From Planktomarina sp. (lineage in GTDB: Bacteria; Pseudomonadota; Alphaproteobacteria; Rhodobacterales; Rhodobacteraceae): a stretch of DNA of 64,000 nucleotides. The position numbers were made by a program, and so were the translations under genes. Below are positions 22,697 to 31,225 of the stretch, piece after piece. The stretch's first letter is position 1. Every line of letters starts with the position of its first letter. The stretch lies in assembly GCA_020630595.1 (NCBI GenBank), contig JAHDBC010000001.1, positions 138,189 to 202,188 on the forward strand. The letters run 5' to 3'. The notes under the pieces were generated by a model. It was given only the letters and a program-made list of their open reading frames with translations. It had not been told where the DNA came from and searched no databases.

Positions 22697-22852
22697 ATCT
22701 TTGCTCCCAAATGGTTCCAATCCCAGTCGACCCTCAAGCCGCCTGAACAAAGCGTAAGGCCTGAAATCGCTGCGATCAAAGGAAATATGCCCTTGAACAG
22801 GGGGGAGATTTCCGCCCAAATCCCCCCAAGCACACAATAACGGGAGGGACCA

Positions 22853-23275
22853 ATGGGTTTGTGGGCATTTGTAAAGGGCGCAGGCGAAAAGATTTTCGGC
22901 GGCGGTGATGACGAACCAAACAAGGAAGATCTTGAAAATCTGGTCAGCAATTTGGGGCTGAACTACGAAGGTCTGGATTTCAAAGTATCCGGCGATACCG
23001 TGGAAATCAGCGGCGATGCGGCGGATCAGGAAACAAAAGAAAAGATCATCATGGCGGTCGGAAACGTCAATGGGATCGCAGCCGTGGACGATAAGGCAGG
23101 CGGGGATGACCCGGTATTCCACACGGTTGAAAAAGGTGACACCCTGTGGGCCATCGCGTCAAAAACACTGGGCAACGGTGCGCGCTACGAAGAAATCTTT
23201 GAAGCAAACAAACCGATGCTGTCACATCCAGACAAAATCTATCCCGGTCAGGTCCTGATCATCCCCAAAGGATAA
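22853..23275 (+). CDS. lysM: BON + LysM domain protein (LysM/YgaU type)
   Basis: 140 aa; BON-like N-terminal half and C-terminal VEKGDTLWAIASKTLGNGARYEEIFEANKPMLSHPDKIYPGQVLIIPKG. Confidence 0.9.
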   Translation: MGLWAFVKGAGEKIFGGGDDEPNKEDLENLVSNLGLNYEGLDFKVSGDTVEISGDAADQETKEKIIMAVGNVNGIAAVDDKAGGDDPVFHTVEKGDTLWAIASKTLGNGARYEEIFEANKPMLSHPDKIYPGQVLIIPKG

Positions 23276-23977
23276 TCACCGGCACAACCCCCACCCGCGC
23301 GTTTGCAGGTGGAAATGATCTGCATGGGCCCGGTTGTAATCGGGCCCAAGCGTGGTGGCATACCAATCACACGATGCATCGCGCACACGGGCCAGAAACG
23401 CCCCCTTTGGCCCACCGTCGCCCCAATCATCCAACAGTTCGATCCGCGTGCCATCGGCAAGCGTGAATCCCGCAACATCAATAGCGGCGGCTGTTGCATG
23501 TGTGCTCATCCGTGATGACCCGCCGATGGTTCGGCAATTGTAACTGCCCTGTGTGCGGATCGATGCAACGCGCTGGCCAAAAATGTCTTGCGCCGCGGGC
23601 TGGACCCCATGTTCCAACCACAGGGCCGTGGTCAACGCCGTGTCACAGCGTGTTTCGGTAGATCGCAGCGCAACATTGGCCAACGCCGTGGTCCGCACCC
23701 GCGTTTCGATATGACAGGCATCGCTGACCCGAAAATCCGAAAGAATATCAAAACGCGCGCCGTCTTCCAGCACGGCAGGGCAGTGTTCCGGGTCGTTTCC
23801 AACGCGCGACAGTTTCCACGATGTCAGGGGGGTGACGGGGTCACTGATCCGCATGGGTTTGATCGGATTCCAGTGATCTGGCAGCGGCGTCGCCGGGTGC
23901 ACGATCAAAAATGCACCGCCGCCCACGATGGCGATAACCCCAAGACAAAAGGTGAAGATACGAAAAAACCTGCGCAT
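23276..23977 (-). CDS. Extensin family protein
   Basis: 233 aa; C-terminal STHATAAAIDVAGFTLADG...GPDYNRAHADHFHLQTRGWGLC. Confidence 0.88.
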   Translation of the reverse strand: MRRFFRIFTFCLGVIAIVGGGAFLIVHPATPLPDHWNPIKPMRISDPVTPLTSWKLSRVGNDPEHCPAVLEDGARFDILSDFRVSDACHIETRVRTTALANVALRSTETRCDTALTTALWLEHGVQPAAQDIFGQRVASIRTQGSYNCRTIGGSSRMSTHATAAAIDVAGFTLADGTRIELLDDWGDGGPKGAFLARVRDASCDWYATTLGPDYNRAHADHFHLQTRGWGLCR

Positions 23978-24095
23978 GACTTGGACCTAAACACTGCTGA
24001 AACCCCATTCAACCAATATGGGTCAATCCACATCTGTCATGTCTTATCGGGATGGCCTAAGCTGGGACAAAGCAGCAACATCAAGGGGCACCACA

Positions 24096-24686
24096 ATGAA
24101 ACAGCCGCGCGCATGGCAACGCATGCTGTCGGGTCGTCGGCTGGATCTGTTGGACCCCACGCCCGTCGACATAGAGATCGAGGATATCGCCCACGGGCTG
24201 GCGTTTGTGGCCCGCTGGAACGGGCAAACCATGGGGGATTATCCCTATTCCGTGGCCGAACATTCGTTGCTGGTTGAATCGATCTTTGGCCGGATCGCGC
24301 CCAAGGCCACGCCACAGCAACGCATGACAGCCCTGCTGCATGACGCACCGGAATACGTGATCGGCGACATGATTTCACCGGTTAAAACGGCGGTCGGACC
24401 GGGATACAAGGAATTGGACAAGCGGCTGGAAGCGGCCATTCATCTGCGGTTTGGATTGCCCGCCGAAACGCCACCCGCCTTGAAGCGCCAAATCAAAAAG
24501 GCAGACAATGTTTCTGCATGGTTAGAGGCGACGCAGCTGGCCGGATTTACACCAGCCGAAGCAAACAAATTCTTTGGCCGCATCCCGTCCGAATGGCATG
24601 ATGGATTGACCCTGCAACTGCGACCGCCCAAAGATGTACGCGCAGATTTCACCAACCGCCACGCCGAACTGTTGGGCCAGCTGTGA
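24096..24686 (+). CDS. HD domain phosphohydrolase (YfbR-like)
   Basis: Start MKQPRAWQRMLSGRRLDLLDP; VAEHSLLVE...TALLHDAPEYVIGDMISPVK. Confidence 0.85.
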   Translation: MKQPRAWQRMLSGRRLDLLDPTPVDIEIEDIAHGLAFVARWNGQTMGDYPYSVAEHSLLVESIFGRIAPKATPQQRMTALLHDAPEYVIGDMISPVKTAVGPGYKELDKRLEAAIHLRFGLPAETPPALKRQIKKADNVSAWLEATQLAGFTPAEANKFFGRIPSEWHDGLTLQLRPPKDVRADFTNRHAELLGQL

Positions 24687-25153
24687 CACTTAGCGTACGC
24701 CCGATGACCGCAGATGACGTGCCCGCCTGTCACAGGATTATCAATCGCGTGATTGAAATTGGAGGGTCGACCGCGCATCAGCCATTTTCATTCGAAGCGT
24801 TCAAACAATACTACTTCCACGACCCAGCAATTTCGAACGTCGCCCTGGAACAGGGGCGGGTCGTTGGGTTTCAGGCTGTTTTTGAACAGGAACCGGGGCT
24901 GTATTCCATTGGATCATTCACGGATCGTGACCGGCCCGTGCGCGGCGCAGGGCGCGCGTTGGCGGATCAAATGATCAAAGCGTGCCGCGCCGCGGGTGGT
25001 CACACGCTGATTGCCAAGATCACATCCGACAACACGGGTGGCCTCGCGTTTTATGCCAAGGTCGGATTTCAGGATTGGAAAACAGTTCCAAATCACCTGA
25101 CCCGCCCCGATGGGACGGTCGTAGATCAGATCATCAAGCGCATCATTTTGTGA
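24683..25153 (+). CDS. GNAT family N-acetyltransferase
   Basis: 156 aa; VRPMTADDVPACHRIINRVIE...RGAGRALADQMIKACRAAG...NTGGLAFYAKVGFQ; GTGA overlap with upstream gene. Confidence 0.88.
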   Translation: MTLSVRPMTADDVPACHRIINRVIEIGGSTAHQPFSFEAFKQYYFHDPAISNVALEQGRVVGFQAVFEQEPGLYSIGSFTDRDRPVRGAGRALADQMIKACRAAGGHTLIAKITSDNTGGLAFYAKVGFQDWKTVPNHLTRPDGTVVDQIIKRIIL

Positions 25154-25161
25154 CACCTGTC

Positions 25162-25194
25162 TGTACGGGGGGTGTACAGGGGGTGTACGCATGG
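25162..25194. repeat. Three near-perfect 11-bp tandem units TGTAC(G/A)GGGGG
   Basis: TGTACGGGGGG-TGTACAGGGGG-TGTACGCATGG at 25162-25194. Confidence 0.8.
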
Positions 25195-25215
25195 TGACAT
25201 GGTGTTTTTGCCCGA

Positions 25216-25767
25216 TCAGCGTGGGCTGCGTTTGGCCAGAATGCGCTGCAAGGTACGCCGATGCATGTTCAAACGGCGTGCGGTTTCGCTGACGTTTCGG
25301 TCACACAATTCATAGACCCGCTGGATATGTTCCCAGCGCACACGATCTGCCGACATCGGATTTTCAGGGGGGGGTGGCAGTTCATCATCTGGCGTCACCA
25401 ACGCATTCATGATGTCGGCCGCGTCCGCTGGTTTGGACAGGTAATCGGTCGCACCGATTTTCACCGCAGCCACCGCCGTCGCAATGGCACCATACCCTGT
25501 CAGCACCACGATGCGGCTGTCTGGCCGCCGGGCGCGCAAAACCTCCACAACGTCCAGCCCATTGCCGTCTTCCAGACGCAAATCCACCACTGCGTATGCG
25601 GGCGGACGGGCGGTCGCAATCGCGCGACCCGCAGCCACGGACCCGGCAGTTTCCACCTGAAACCCCCGTTTTTCCATGGCTTTCGCCAGCCGTTTCAAAA
25701 ACGGTTCATCATCATCAACAAGCAATAGGCTTGGGTCTGGTCCTAGATCCCGCTGCGGTTCGGTCAT
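25216..25767 (-). CDS. regA: RegA/PrrA/ActR family redox response regulator
   Basis: 183 aa; LLLVDDDEPFLKRLAKAMEKRGF, VVDLRLEDGNGLDVV, Fis-type HTH NVSETARRLNMHRRTLQRILAKRSPR. Confidence 0.95.
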   Translation of the reverse strand: MTEPQRDLGPDPSLLLVDDDEPFLKRLAKAMEKRGFQVETAGSVAAGRAIATARPPAYAVVDLRLEDGNGLDVVEVLRARRPDSRIVVLTGYGAIATAVAAVKIGATDYLSKPADAADIMNALVTPDDELPPPPENPMSADRVRWEHIQRVYELCDRNVSETARRLNMHRRTLQRILAKRSPR

Positions 25768-25817
25768 TGGTGTTTCCCCTTATTGGCCCAGCGCGCTGTG
25801 CGTGTGACGGACAACAA

Positions 25818-26420
25818 TCACCCTGTTTCCATCACGCACGCCATTTGGGCCGCCATTTGTTCAGATGATAGATCATTTCCAAAAATCTCAACCACTTGCG
25901 CACCTGGGCGCCACAAATAACTAAGACCGGAATGGTTCACCATCGTTGATCCAGCCGCATGCCCCGCCGATTGGGCATATGCGGCAAATGCCTGAACCAA
26001 TGTCCGGGTTTCGGATTTTGTTCCCGCAACGGCAATCAGCCCACCCGCATGATCATTTGCATAATCCGCAAGAACGGCAGGCGTATCCCGGTCTGGATCA
26101 ATGGACACAAAGATCGGTTCAATTGCCAAGCCTGCGTTCTTTAGAATGTCTGTCGCCCCGACATTGCGCGGCACATCTATCGGGCAAATATCCGGGCAGG
26201 CCGTAAAGCCGAAATAGATCAGCCTTGGCGTATCCTTTGGTGCAATGCTGAACCGTGCGTGGTCTGGCGACGTTAAAATCAGGGGGTCGTCAGTCTGTAT
26301 TTTGTGCCGTGATACGCCACATGGCGGGCGGTCTTGGCCCACAAACCCAATCAAAACCGGGCCCAGCGCCAGCGCAGCCAAAGCAACGCAGGCAATTAAT
26401 GCTGTTTTCTGTGTTGCCAT
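25818..26420 (-). CDS. senC: SCO1/SenC/PrrC family protein
   Basis: 200 aa; YFGFTACPDICPIDVPR CxxxC motif, VNHSGLSYLW; lies between regA and regB. Confidence 0.9.
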   Translation of the reverse strand: MATQKTALIACVALAALALGPVLIGFVGQDRPPCGVSRHKIQTDDPLILTSPDHARFSIAPKDTPRLIYFGFTACPDICPIDVPRNVGATDILKNAGLAIEPIFVSIDPDRDTPAVLADYANDHAGGLIAVAGTKSETRTLVQAFAAYAQSAGHAAGSTMVNHSGLSYLWRPGAQVVEIFGNDLSSEQMAAQMACVMETG

Positions 26421-26468
26421 ATCGGTTGCAACCTTTGACGTTGGGCGGGCACCAAGCAGGGAATATCG

Positions 26469-27842
26469 ATGATGTCAGCCGTTTCCGGGGATTATATCGG
26501 CCAAAAGGCCCGCAGCAACTGGCTGCGGTTGCGCACGCTTGTCTATGTTCGTTGGTTTGCCATTGCCGGGCAGCTGTTGGCGTTGCTGCTGGCACAAGAA
26601 CTTTACGGGATCGTTCTGCCATTTCTGCCCTGCCTTTTGGCGGTTGGGCTGTCTGTTCTGGGCAATTTGATCGCAATCACCGCCTACCCCGACAATCGCC
26701 GCCTGTCCGAAGGGGAAACGGTTTTCATGCTGTTGTTTGATATCATTCAGCTGTCGTTTCTTCTGGCGTTGACGGGCGGTCTGAACAATCCGTTTGCCGT
26801 CCTGATTTTGGCCCCGGTCACCATTGCGGCAACCGTCCTGCCAACGCGGCTGACCTTGTTCTTGGGCAGTGTTGCGGTGTTTCTGGTCACATTGGTCAGC
26901 AGCTTTCATTTGCCGCTAACCACACAAGACGGTGCGATCCTGCGCATGCCCAACGTGTTTGCGTTTGGGTTTTGGGTCGCAATTCTGGTCAGTATTGCAT
27001 TCATCGCCGTCTACACGCGCCGCGTTACCATCGAAATGGCGTCGATGGCCGAAGCGTTGCTGGCAACACAAATGGCATTGGCGCGGGAACAAAAGCTGAC
27101 GGACCTGGGCGGGGTTGTCGCGGCCACAGCGCACGAACTGGGAACACCGCTGGCGACGATCAAACTTGTCAGTTCGGAATTGACCGAAGAATTGGAAGGG
27201 CAAGATGATCTTCAGGCCGATGCGCGGTTGATCGGGGAACAGGCCAAACGCTGCGGGGACATTTTGAAATCCATGGGCCGGGCTGGCAAAGATGACACCC
27301 ACCTGCGTACCGCGCCGCTGATCGCGATTGTGGAAGAAGCGGCAGACCCCCACATGGATCGGGGCAAGCTTGTTCAATTCGAAGTGTTGGGCCCGCCCAC
27401 AAATCATCCGACCATACCGCGAAAGCCCGAAATCATTCACGGCTTGCGCAACCTGATCCAGAACGCTGTCGATTTTTCACGCGAAACCGTCTTTGCAGAG
27501 GTGAATTGGTCTGATGAATTTGTCAGCGTTAGAATTTCAGATGATGGAAAAGGGTTTTCCCCACAGGTGATCAACCGGCTGGGTGATCCGTTTGTGCGCC
27601 GGCGCTTTTCGTCAGACACCACATCCCGGCCCGGCTACGAAGGCATGGGGTTGGGCCTGTTCATTGCTAAAACACTTTTGGAACGCAGCGGCGCACGGGT
27701 CGATTTTTCCAACGGGTTTGACCCCTTGACGCCCGGCATGGCCGAAAACCACCGGGGCGCAATCATCCATGTTGAATGGCCGCGCAGCACGATCGAAGTG
27801 CCCGAATCATTCATACTTGAACAAAATCGTCCAATCCGATGA
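26469..27842 (+). CDS. regB: RegB/PrrB/ActS family redox sensor histidine kinase
   Basis: 457 aa; six TM region, H-box AATAHELGTPLATIKLVSSEL, RCGDILKSMGRAGKDD, GMGLGLFIAKTLLERSGA. Confidence 0.95.
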   Translation: MMSAVSGDYIGQKARSNWLRLRTLVYVRWFAIAGQLLALLLAQELYGIVLPFLPCLLAVGLSVLGNLIAITAYPDNRRLSEGETVFMLLFDIIQLSFLLALTGGLNNPFAVLILAPVTIAATVLPTRLTLFLGSVAVFLVTLVSSFHLPLTTQDGAILRMPNVFAFGFWVAILVSIAFIAVYTRRVTIEMASMAEALLATQMALAREQKLTDLGGVVAATAHELGTPLATIKLVSSELTEELEGQDDLQADARLIGEQAKRCGDILKSMGRAGKDDTHLRTAPLIAIVEEAADPHMDRGKLVQFEVLGPPTNHPTIPRKPEIIHGLRNLIQNAVDFSRETVFAEVNWSDEFVSVRISDDGKGFSPQVINRLGDPFVRRRFSSDTTSRPGYEGMGLGLFIAKTLLERSGARVDFSNGFDPLTPGMAENHRGAIIHVEWPRSTIEVPESFILEQNRPIR

Positions 27843-27900
27843 CCTGATTAATCCGCTGTTAAGGGCTGACCCCCAAGGTTCTGCCGCAGGAGGTTTCTGG

Positions 27901-29094
27901 ATGTTGTTCGATTCTCTTCAAGCGCCCTTTCTGGTCGGTTTGGCTGTTTTTCTGGCGATACAATTGATCCCATGGGTTTGGGTGCCGCGCAGGCCTGTGC
28001 AAGACAAAAATGGTCTAGCGACGGATGCCATTTTTCAGGCAAGTCATCCGTTTCCGTGCTGGCGCGTCGATCAGTTTGGCGTGGTGAAATGGGCAAACAA
28101 TGCCGCTGATAATATTGGCACCCCCTTTCAATATCAGGCGTTCAAACAACATTTCCATGATCCGCAATCGGCGCGGCACGTTATCGCATCAGACGCAGAT
28201 GGCGCATCAACATCGTATGATGTGTTCGCAACAGCCTTGGAAAACGGCACCTATTTTTCGGCCTTTCCCACAGACACAGACAGCAAGGGCACGGATGCAC
28301 AGAAAACCGCCATTCGAACGCTTGCCAATACGTTTTCACATCTTTCCACAGGGCTGGCGATTTTCAGCGCTGATCGCAGCCTAACGACATTCAACCCGGC
28401 CCTTTTGGACCTAACGGGTTTCAAATTCGAAACGCTGTCGCGCGGAACCGATGTTCTGTCATTTCTTGATAAGATGCGGGACAGTGGGTTTCTTTTCGAA
28501 CCCCGTGATTACCAATCCTGGCGCAAGGATTTTGAAAACCTGCATTCTGCCCCGTCGGGCACGGATATCATGGAAAGCTGGACATTGGCGGACGGCCGAA
28601 CCCTGCGCATGACCGCAAAGGCACAGGCCGATCATTCCGTCGCCTTGTTGCTGGAAGATGTGACCCTGAACACAGATGCAATTCGGGAACTGCGCGAAGA
28701 CTTGTTTGTTTTGGAACGCATGCTGGACAACAGCAATGTGCCACAGATCACCTTTGATCTTATGGGTCGAATTGTGCATGCCAATGGCCCCTACAAGGCA
28801 TTTTGGAACCATGATCCGGAAGAAGACGAAATAAAACCGAACCTGCATCGGTGCTGTCGAATGTGGCAGATGAAATCAAATCTGGATGCAAATTGGGCCA
28901 CCCTGGCGCGTTTGGGGGCGCATTTGTCCCGGGGAAAACAACAAAGTTTCCGTATCGAATGTGAAGGACGCGCACCGTTTGATGTTCAATGCACGGTGCT
29001 GTCCGGTCAGATTACGGCGGTCAGTTTTATTGAAGATCGCGGAATTCGGCCCAACGTTCTAAAACCCGCTCAGGAATTCAAAATGCGGGCCTGA
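27901..29094 (+). CDS. divL: PAS domain protein without kinase output domain, DivL-like candidate
   Basis: About 397 aa; N-terminal TM then PAS-like segments (GLAIFSADRSLTTFNPALLDLTG; VPQITFDLMGRIVHANGPYKAFW); no HisKA/HATPase motifs; followed by tsaE; SD aggagg before ATG. Confidence 0.6.
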   Translation: MLFDSLQAPFLVGLAVFLAIQLIPWVWVPRRPVQDKNGLATDAIFQASHPFPCWRVDQFGVVKWANNAADNIGTPFQYQAFKQHFHDPQSARHVIASDADGASTSYDVFATALENGTYFSAFPTDTDSKGTDAQKTAIRTLANTFSHLSTGLAIFSADRSLTTFNPALLDLTGFKFETLSRGTDVLSFLDKMRDSGFLFEPRDYQSWRKDFENLHSAPSGTDIMESWTLADGRTLRMTAKAQADHSVALLLEDVTLNTDAIRELREDLFVLERMLDNSNVPQITFDLMGRIVHANGPYKAFWNHDPEEDEIKPNLHRCCRMWQMKSNLDANWATLARLGAHLSRGKQQSFRIECEGRAPFDVQCTVLSGQITAVSFIEDRGIRPNVLKPAQEFKMRA

Positions 29095-29125
29095 CAACCC
29101 ATGCGCCGGTTTGTAGGCTGGCGCA

Positions 29126-29572
29126 ATGAATGCACATCCACAGCAACTGGTCGTTCCTACGCCCGACGATATGGCCACCCTTGGGGTGGCGCTGTCGCAT
29201 CGGCTGTCAGCTGGAACGGTTGTTGCACTGTCTGGCGACATTGGTGCCGGGAAATCGGTCCTGTGTCGGGCTTTGATCCAATCGCTTTTGCCCCAACCAG
29301 AGGATATCCCGTCACCAACGTTTACACTGGTCCAAACCTATGACGGTCGGGATTTCGAAATCTGGCACTGCGATCTGTATCGGTTGAACAGCCCGGATCA
29401 GGTTGATGAACTGGGGCTGTTCGATGCATTCGCGACCGCACTTGTTTTGATCGAATGGCCGGACGTCATTGCGAATGATCTGCCCGACGGGCATGTATCG
29501 ATCAAAATTTCCACCACACCAGATAACAACAGCCGCATTGTGCACATCAATGGGCTGAAAGACAGGATTTGA
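29126..29572 (+). CDS. tsaE: tRNA threonylcarbamoyladenosine biosynthesis ATPase TsaE
   Basis: 148 aa; VVALSGDIGAGKSVLCRALIQSL, PSPTFTLVQTYDG, HCDLYRL. Confidence 0.95.
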   Translation: MNAHPQQLVVPTPDDMATLGVALSHRLSAGTVVALSGDIGAGKSVLCRALIQSLLPQPEDIPSPTFTLVQTYDGRDFEIWHCDLYRLNSPDQVDELGLFDAFATALVLIEWPDVIANDLPDGHVSIKISTTPDNNSRIVHINGLKDRI

Positions 29573-29573
29573 A

Positions 29574-30551
29574 ATGACCGCGCGCATCGAAATCCGAACC
29601 CGTTTTATCCAAGATGCCGGTTGGGGGTCTGCAGCCAGTGTTCCCTTGGCTGGGGATGCATCAAACCGCAAATATTTGCGTCTGACGGACGCTGAAAAAG
29701 GGGCAACAGTCCTGATGGACGCAGACCCCCAAAAAGGCGAAGATGTGCGCCCTTTCGTTTTGATTGCAAAGCATCTTGCGGATGCCGGCCTGTCAGCGCC
29801 CAAGATTTTCGCGGCGGATGTGGAACAGGGTTTTCTCATCATCGAAGATTTGGGCGATGCGCTGTATGATCGGGTGGTCAACGGCGATCCCGGCAGCGAA
29901 CTTGAAATCTATCTGGCTGCGTGGGACGCGTTGAAGGTGATTTGGGCAACGCCCCTGCCGCCTGATATTGCGCCCTATGATCCGGCTGACATGGCGCAGA
30001 AAGCGGCACTTGTCGCGCAATGGTACGATACCAACCTGCCAGCGGAACCGATCGTATCAGCGCTGCAGGATGTTCTGGAACAGCTTGATTGGTCCGCACC
30101 CACACTTGCCCTGCGGGATTTTCATGCCCAAAATCTGCTATGGTTGCCAGATCGCAAATCCGCAGCACAGGTCGGTTTGCTTGATTTTCAGGACGCGCAG
30201 CCATCCCATGTTTTGTATGATGTTGTATCGCTGCTGTACGACGCCCGCCGCGATGTGGCGGATACGGTTCGCGCGGCTGTGCTGACCGCAGTGCGCAATG
30301 ACACCAATCTGTCTGATTTCGATTTGGCGGCCGCCGCACTTTTGGTTCAACGTTCGCTTCGGATTTTGGGGGTGTTTGCACGGTTGTGGGTGCGCGATGG
30401 GAAACCAGATTATCTGGAATTGATCCCGCGCGTCTATGGTCAGCTGATGGTCGGTCTGGCCCATCCGGGTCTGGCACCCGTGGCTGCTGCGCTGTCTGAC
30501 CTTGCAGCGCCAGATGACAATCATATTGCACACATCCGGTCCCGGCGATGA
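29574..30551 (+). CDS. amgK: Aminoglycoside phosphotransferase-fold sugar kinase (AmgK-like)
   Basis: 325 aa; LAGDASNRKYLRL, LIIEDLGDALY, LALRDFHAQNLLWL, GLLDFQDAQ; precedes a MurU-like gene. Confidence 0.85.
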   Translation: MTARIEIRTRFIQDAGWGSAASVPLAGDASNRKYLRLTDAEKGATVLMDADPQKGEDVRPFVLIAKHLADAGLSAPKIFAADVEQGFLIIEDLGDALYDRVVNGDPGSELEIYLAAWDALKVIWATPLPPDIAPYDPADMAQKAALVAQWYDTNLPAEPIVSALQDVLEQLDWSAPTLALRDFHAQNLLWLPDRKSAAQVGLLDFQDAQPSHVLYDVVSLLYDARRDVADTVRAAVLTAVRNDTNLSDFDLAAAALLVQRSLRILGVFARLWVRDGKPDYLELIPRVYGQLMVGLAHPGLAPVAAALSDLAAPDDNHIAHIRSRR

Positions 30552-31225
30552 CCCGGCCCGCCATGATATTTGCGGCAGGTTTTGGCACGCGGATGCGCCC
30601 ATTGACCGATACAATGCCAAAACCAATGATCCCGGTGGCCGGACGTCCATTGTTGGATCACACACTGGACCTGATCGATGCGGCAGCCGCAGGCCCGGTG
30701 GTGATCAACGCGCATTATCTGGCGGATCATATTGCCAAACATTTGGCCAACACGCCCCATGTCATCCAAATCGAAGACCCCATATTGGAAACCGGGGGCG
30801 GTTTGAAACGGGCGGCCGCTGATTTGGCCGCGCCAACCTGCTTTACGCTGAACAGCGACGCCATCTGGGCTGGACCCAATCCACTGAATGTATTGGAACA
30901 GAATTGGTCGGATGACATGGGCGCGCTGCTGTTGTTGCAACATGTTGATCAGGTCGCGGGTCGCGCACCACCGGGCGATTTCCACATGGATCCATCTGGC
31001 AAGCTGCGCCGTGGCGGGGACTGGGTGTTTCTGGGCGCACAAATCACCACACTTGCGCCTGTAACAGCGCGCCCTGAAACCGTGTTTTCCCTGAACGTCG
31101 TTTGGGACGATTTGATCGAACAAGGCCGCGTGTTTGGCGCCGCATATGACGGCGGTTGGTGCGACGTCGGCCGCCCAGAAAATATCGCCAAGGCAGAACA
31201 GATGATGCTGAACCGACATGTTTGA
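30548..31225 (+). CDS. murU: Nucleotidyltransferase, MurU-like
   Basis: 225 aa; MIFAAGFGTRMRPLTDTMPKPMIPVAGRPLLDHTLDLI. Confidence 0.85.
   Translation: MTRPAMIFAAGFGTRMRPLTDTMPKPMIPVAGRPLLDHTLDLIDAAAAGPVVINAHYLADHIAKHLANTPHVIQIEDPILETGGGLKRAAADLAAPTCFTLNSDAIWAGPNPLNVLEQNWSDDMGALLLLQHVDQVAGRAPPGDFHMDPSGKLRRGGDWVFLGAQITTLAPVTARPETVFSLNVVWDDLIEQGRVFGAAYDGGWCDVGRPENIAKAEQMMLNRHV

Noticed and set aside
22697-23122. N-terminal extension of ORF 22355..23122
   Set aside because: Antisense to the LysM/BON gene; internal ATG at 22696 gives the DUF2853 protein
27475-27490. TTTCACGCGAAACC as a third parS site
   Set aside because: Central ACGT is changed to ACGC and flanks are imperfect; it lies within regB codons
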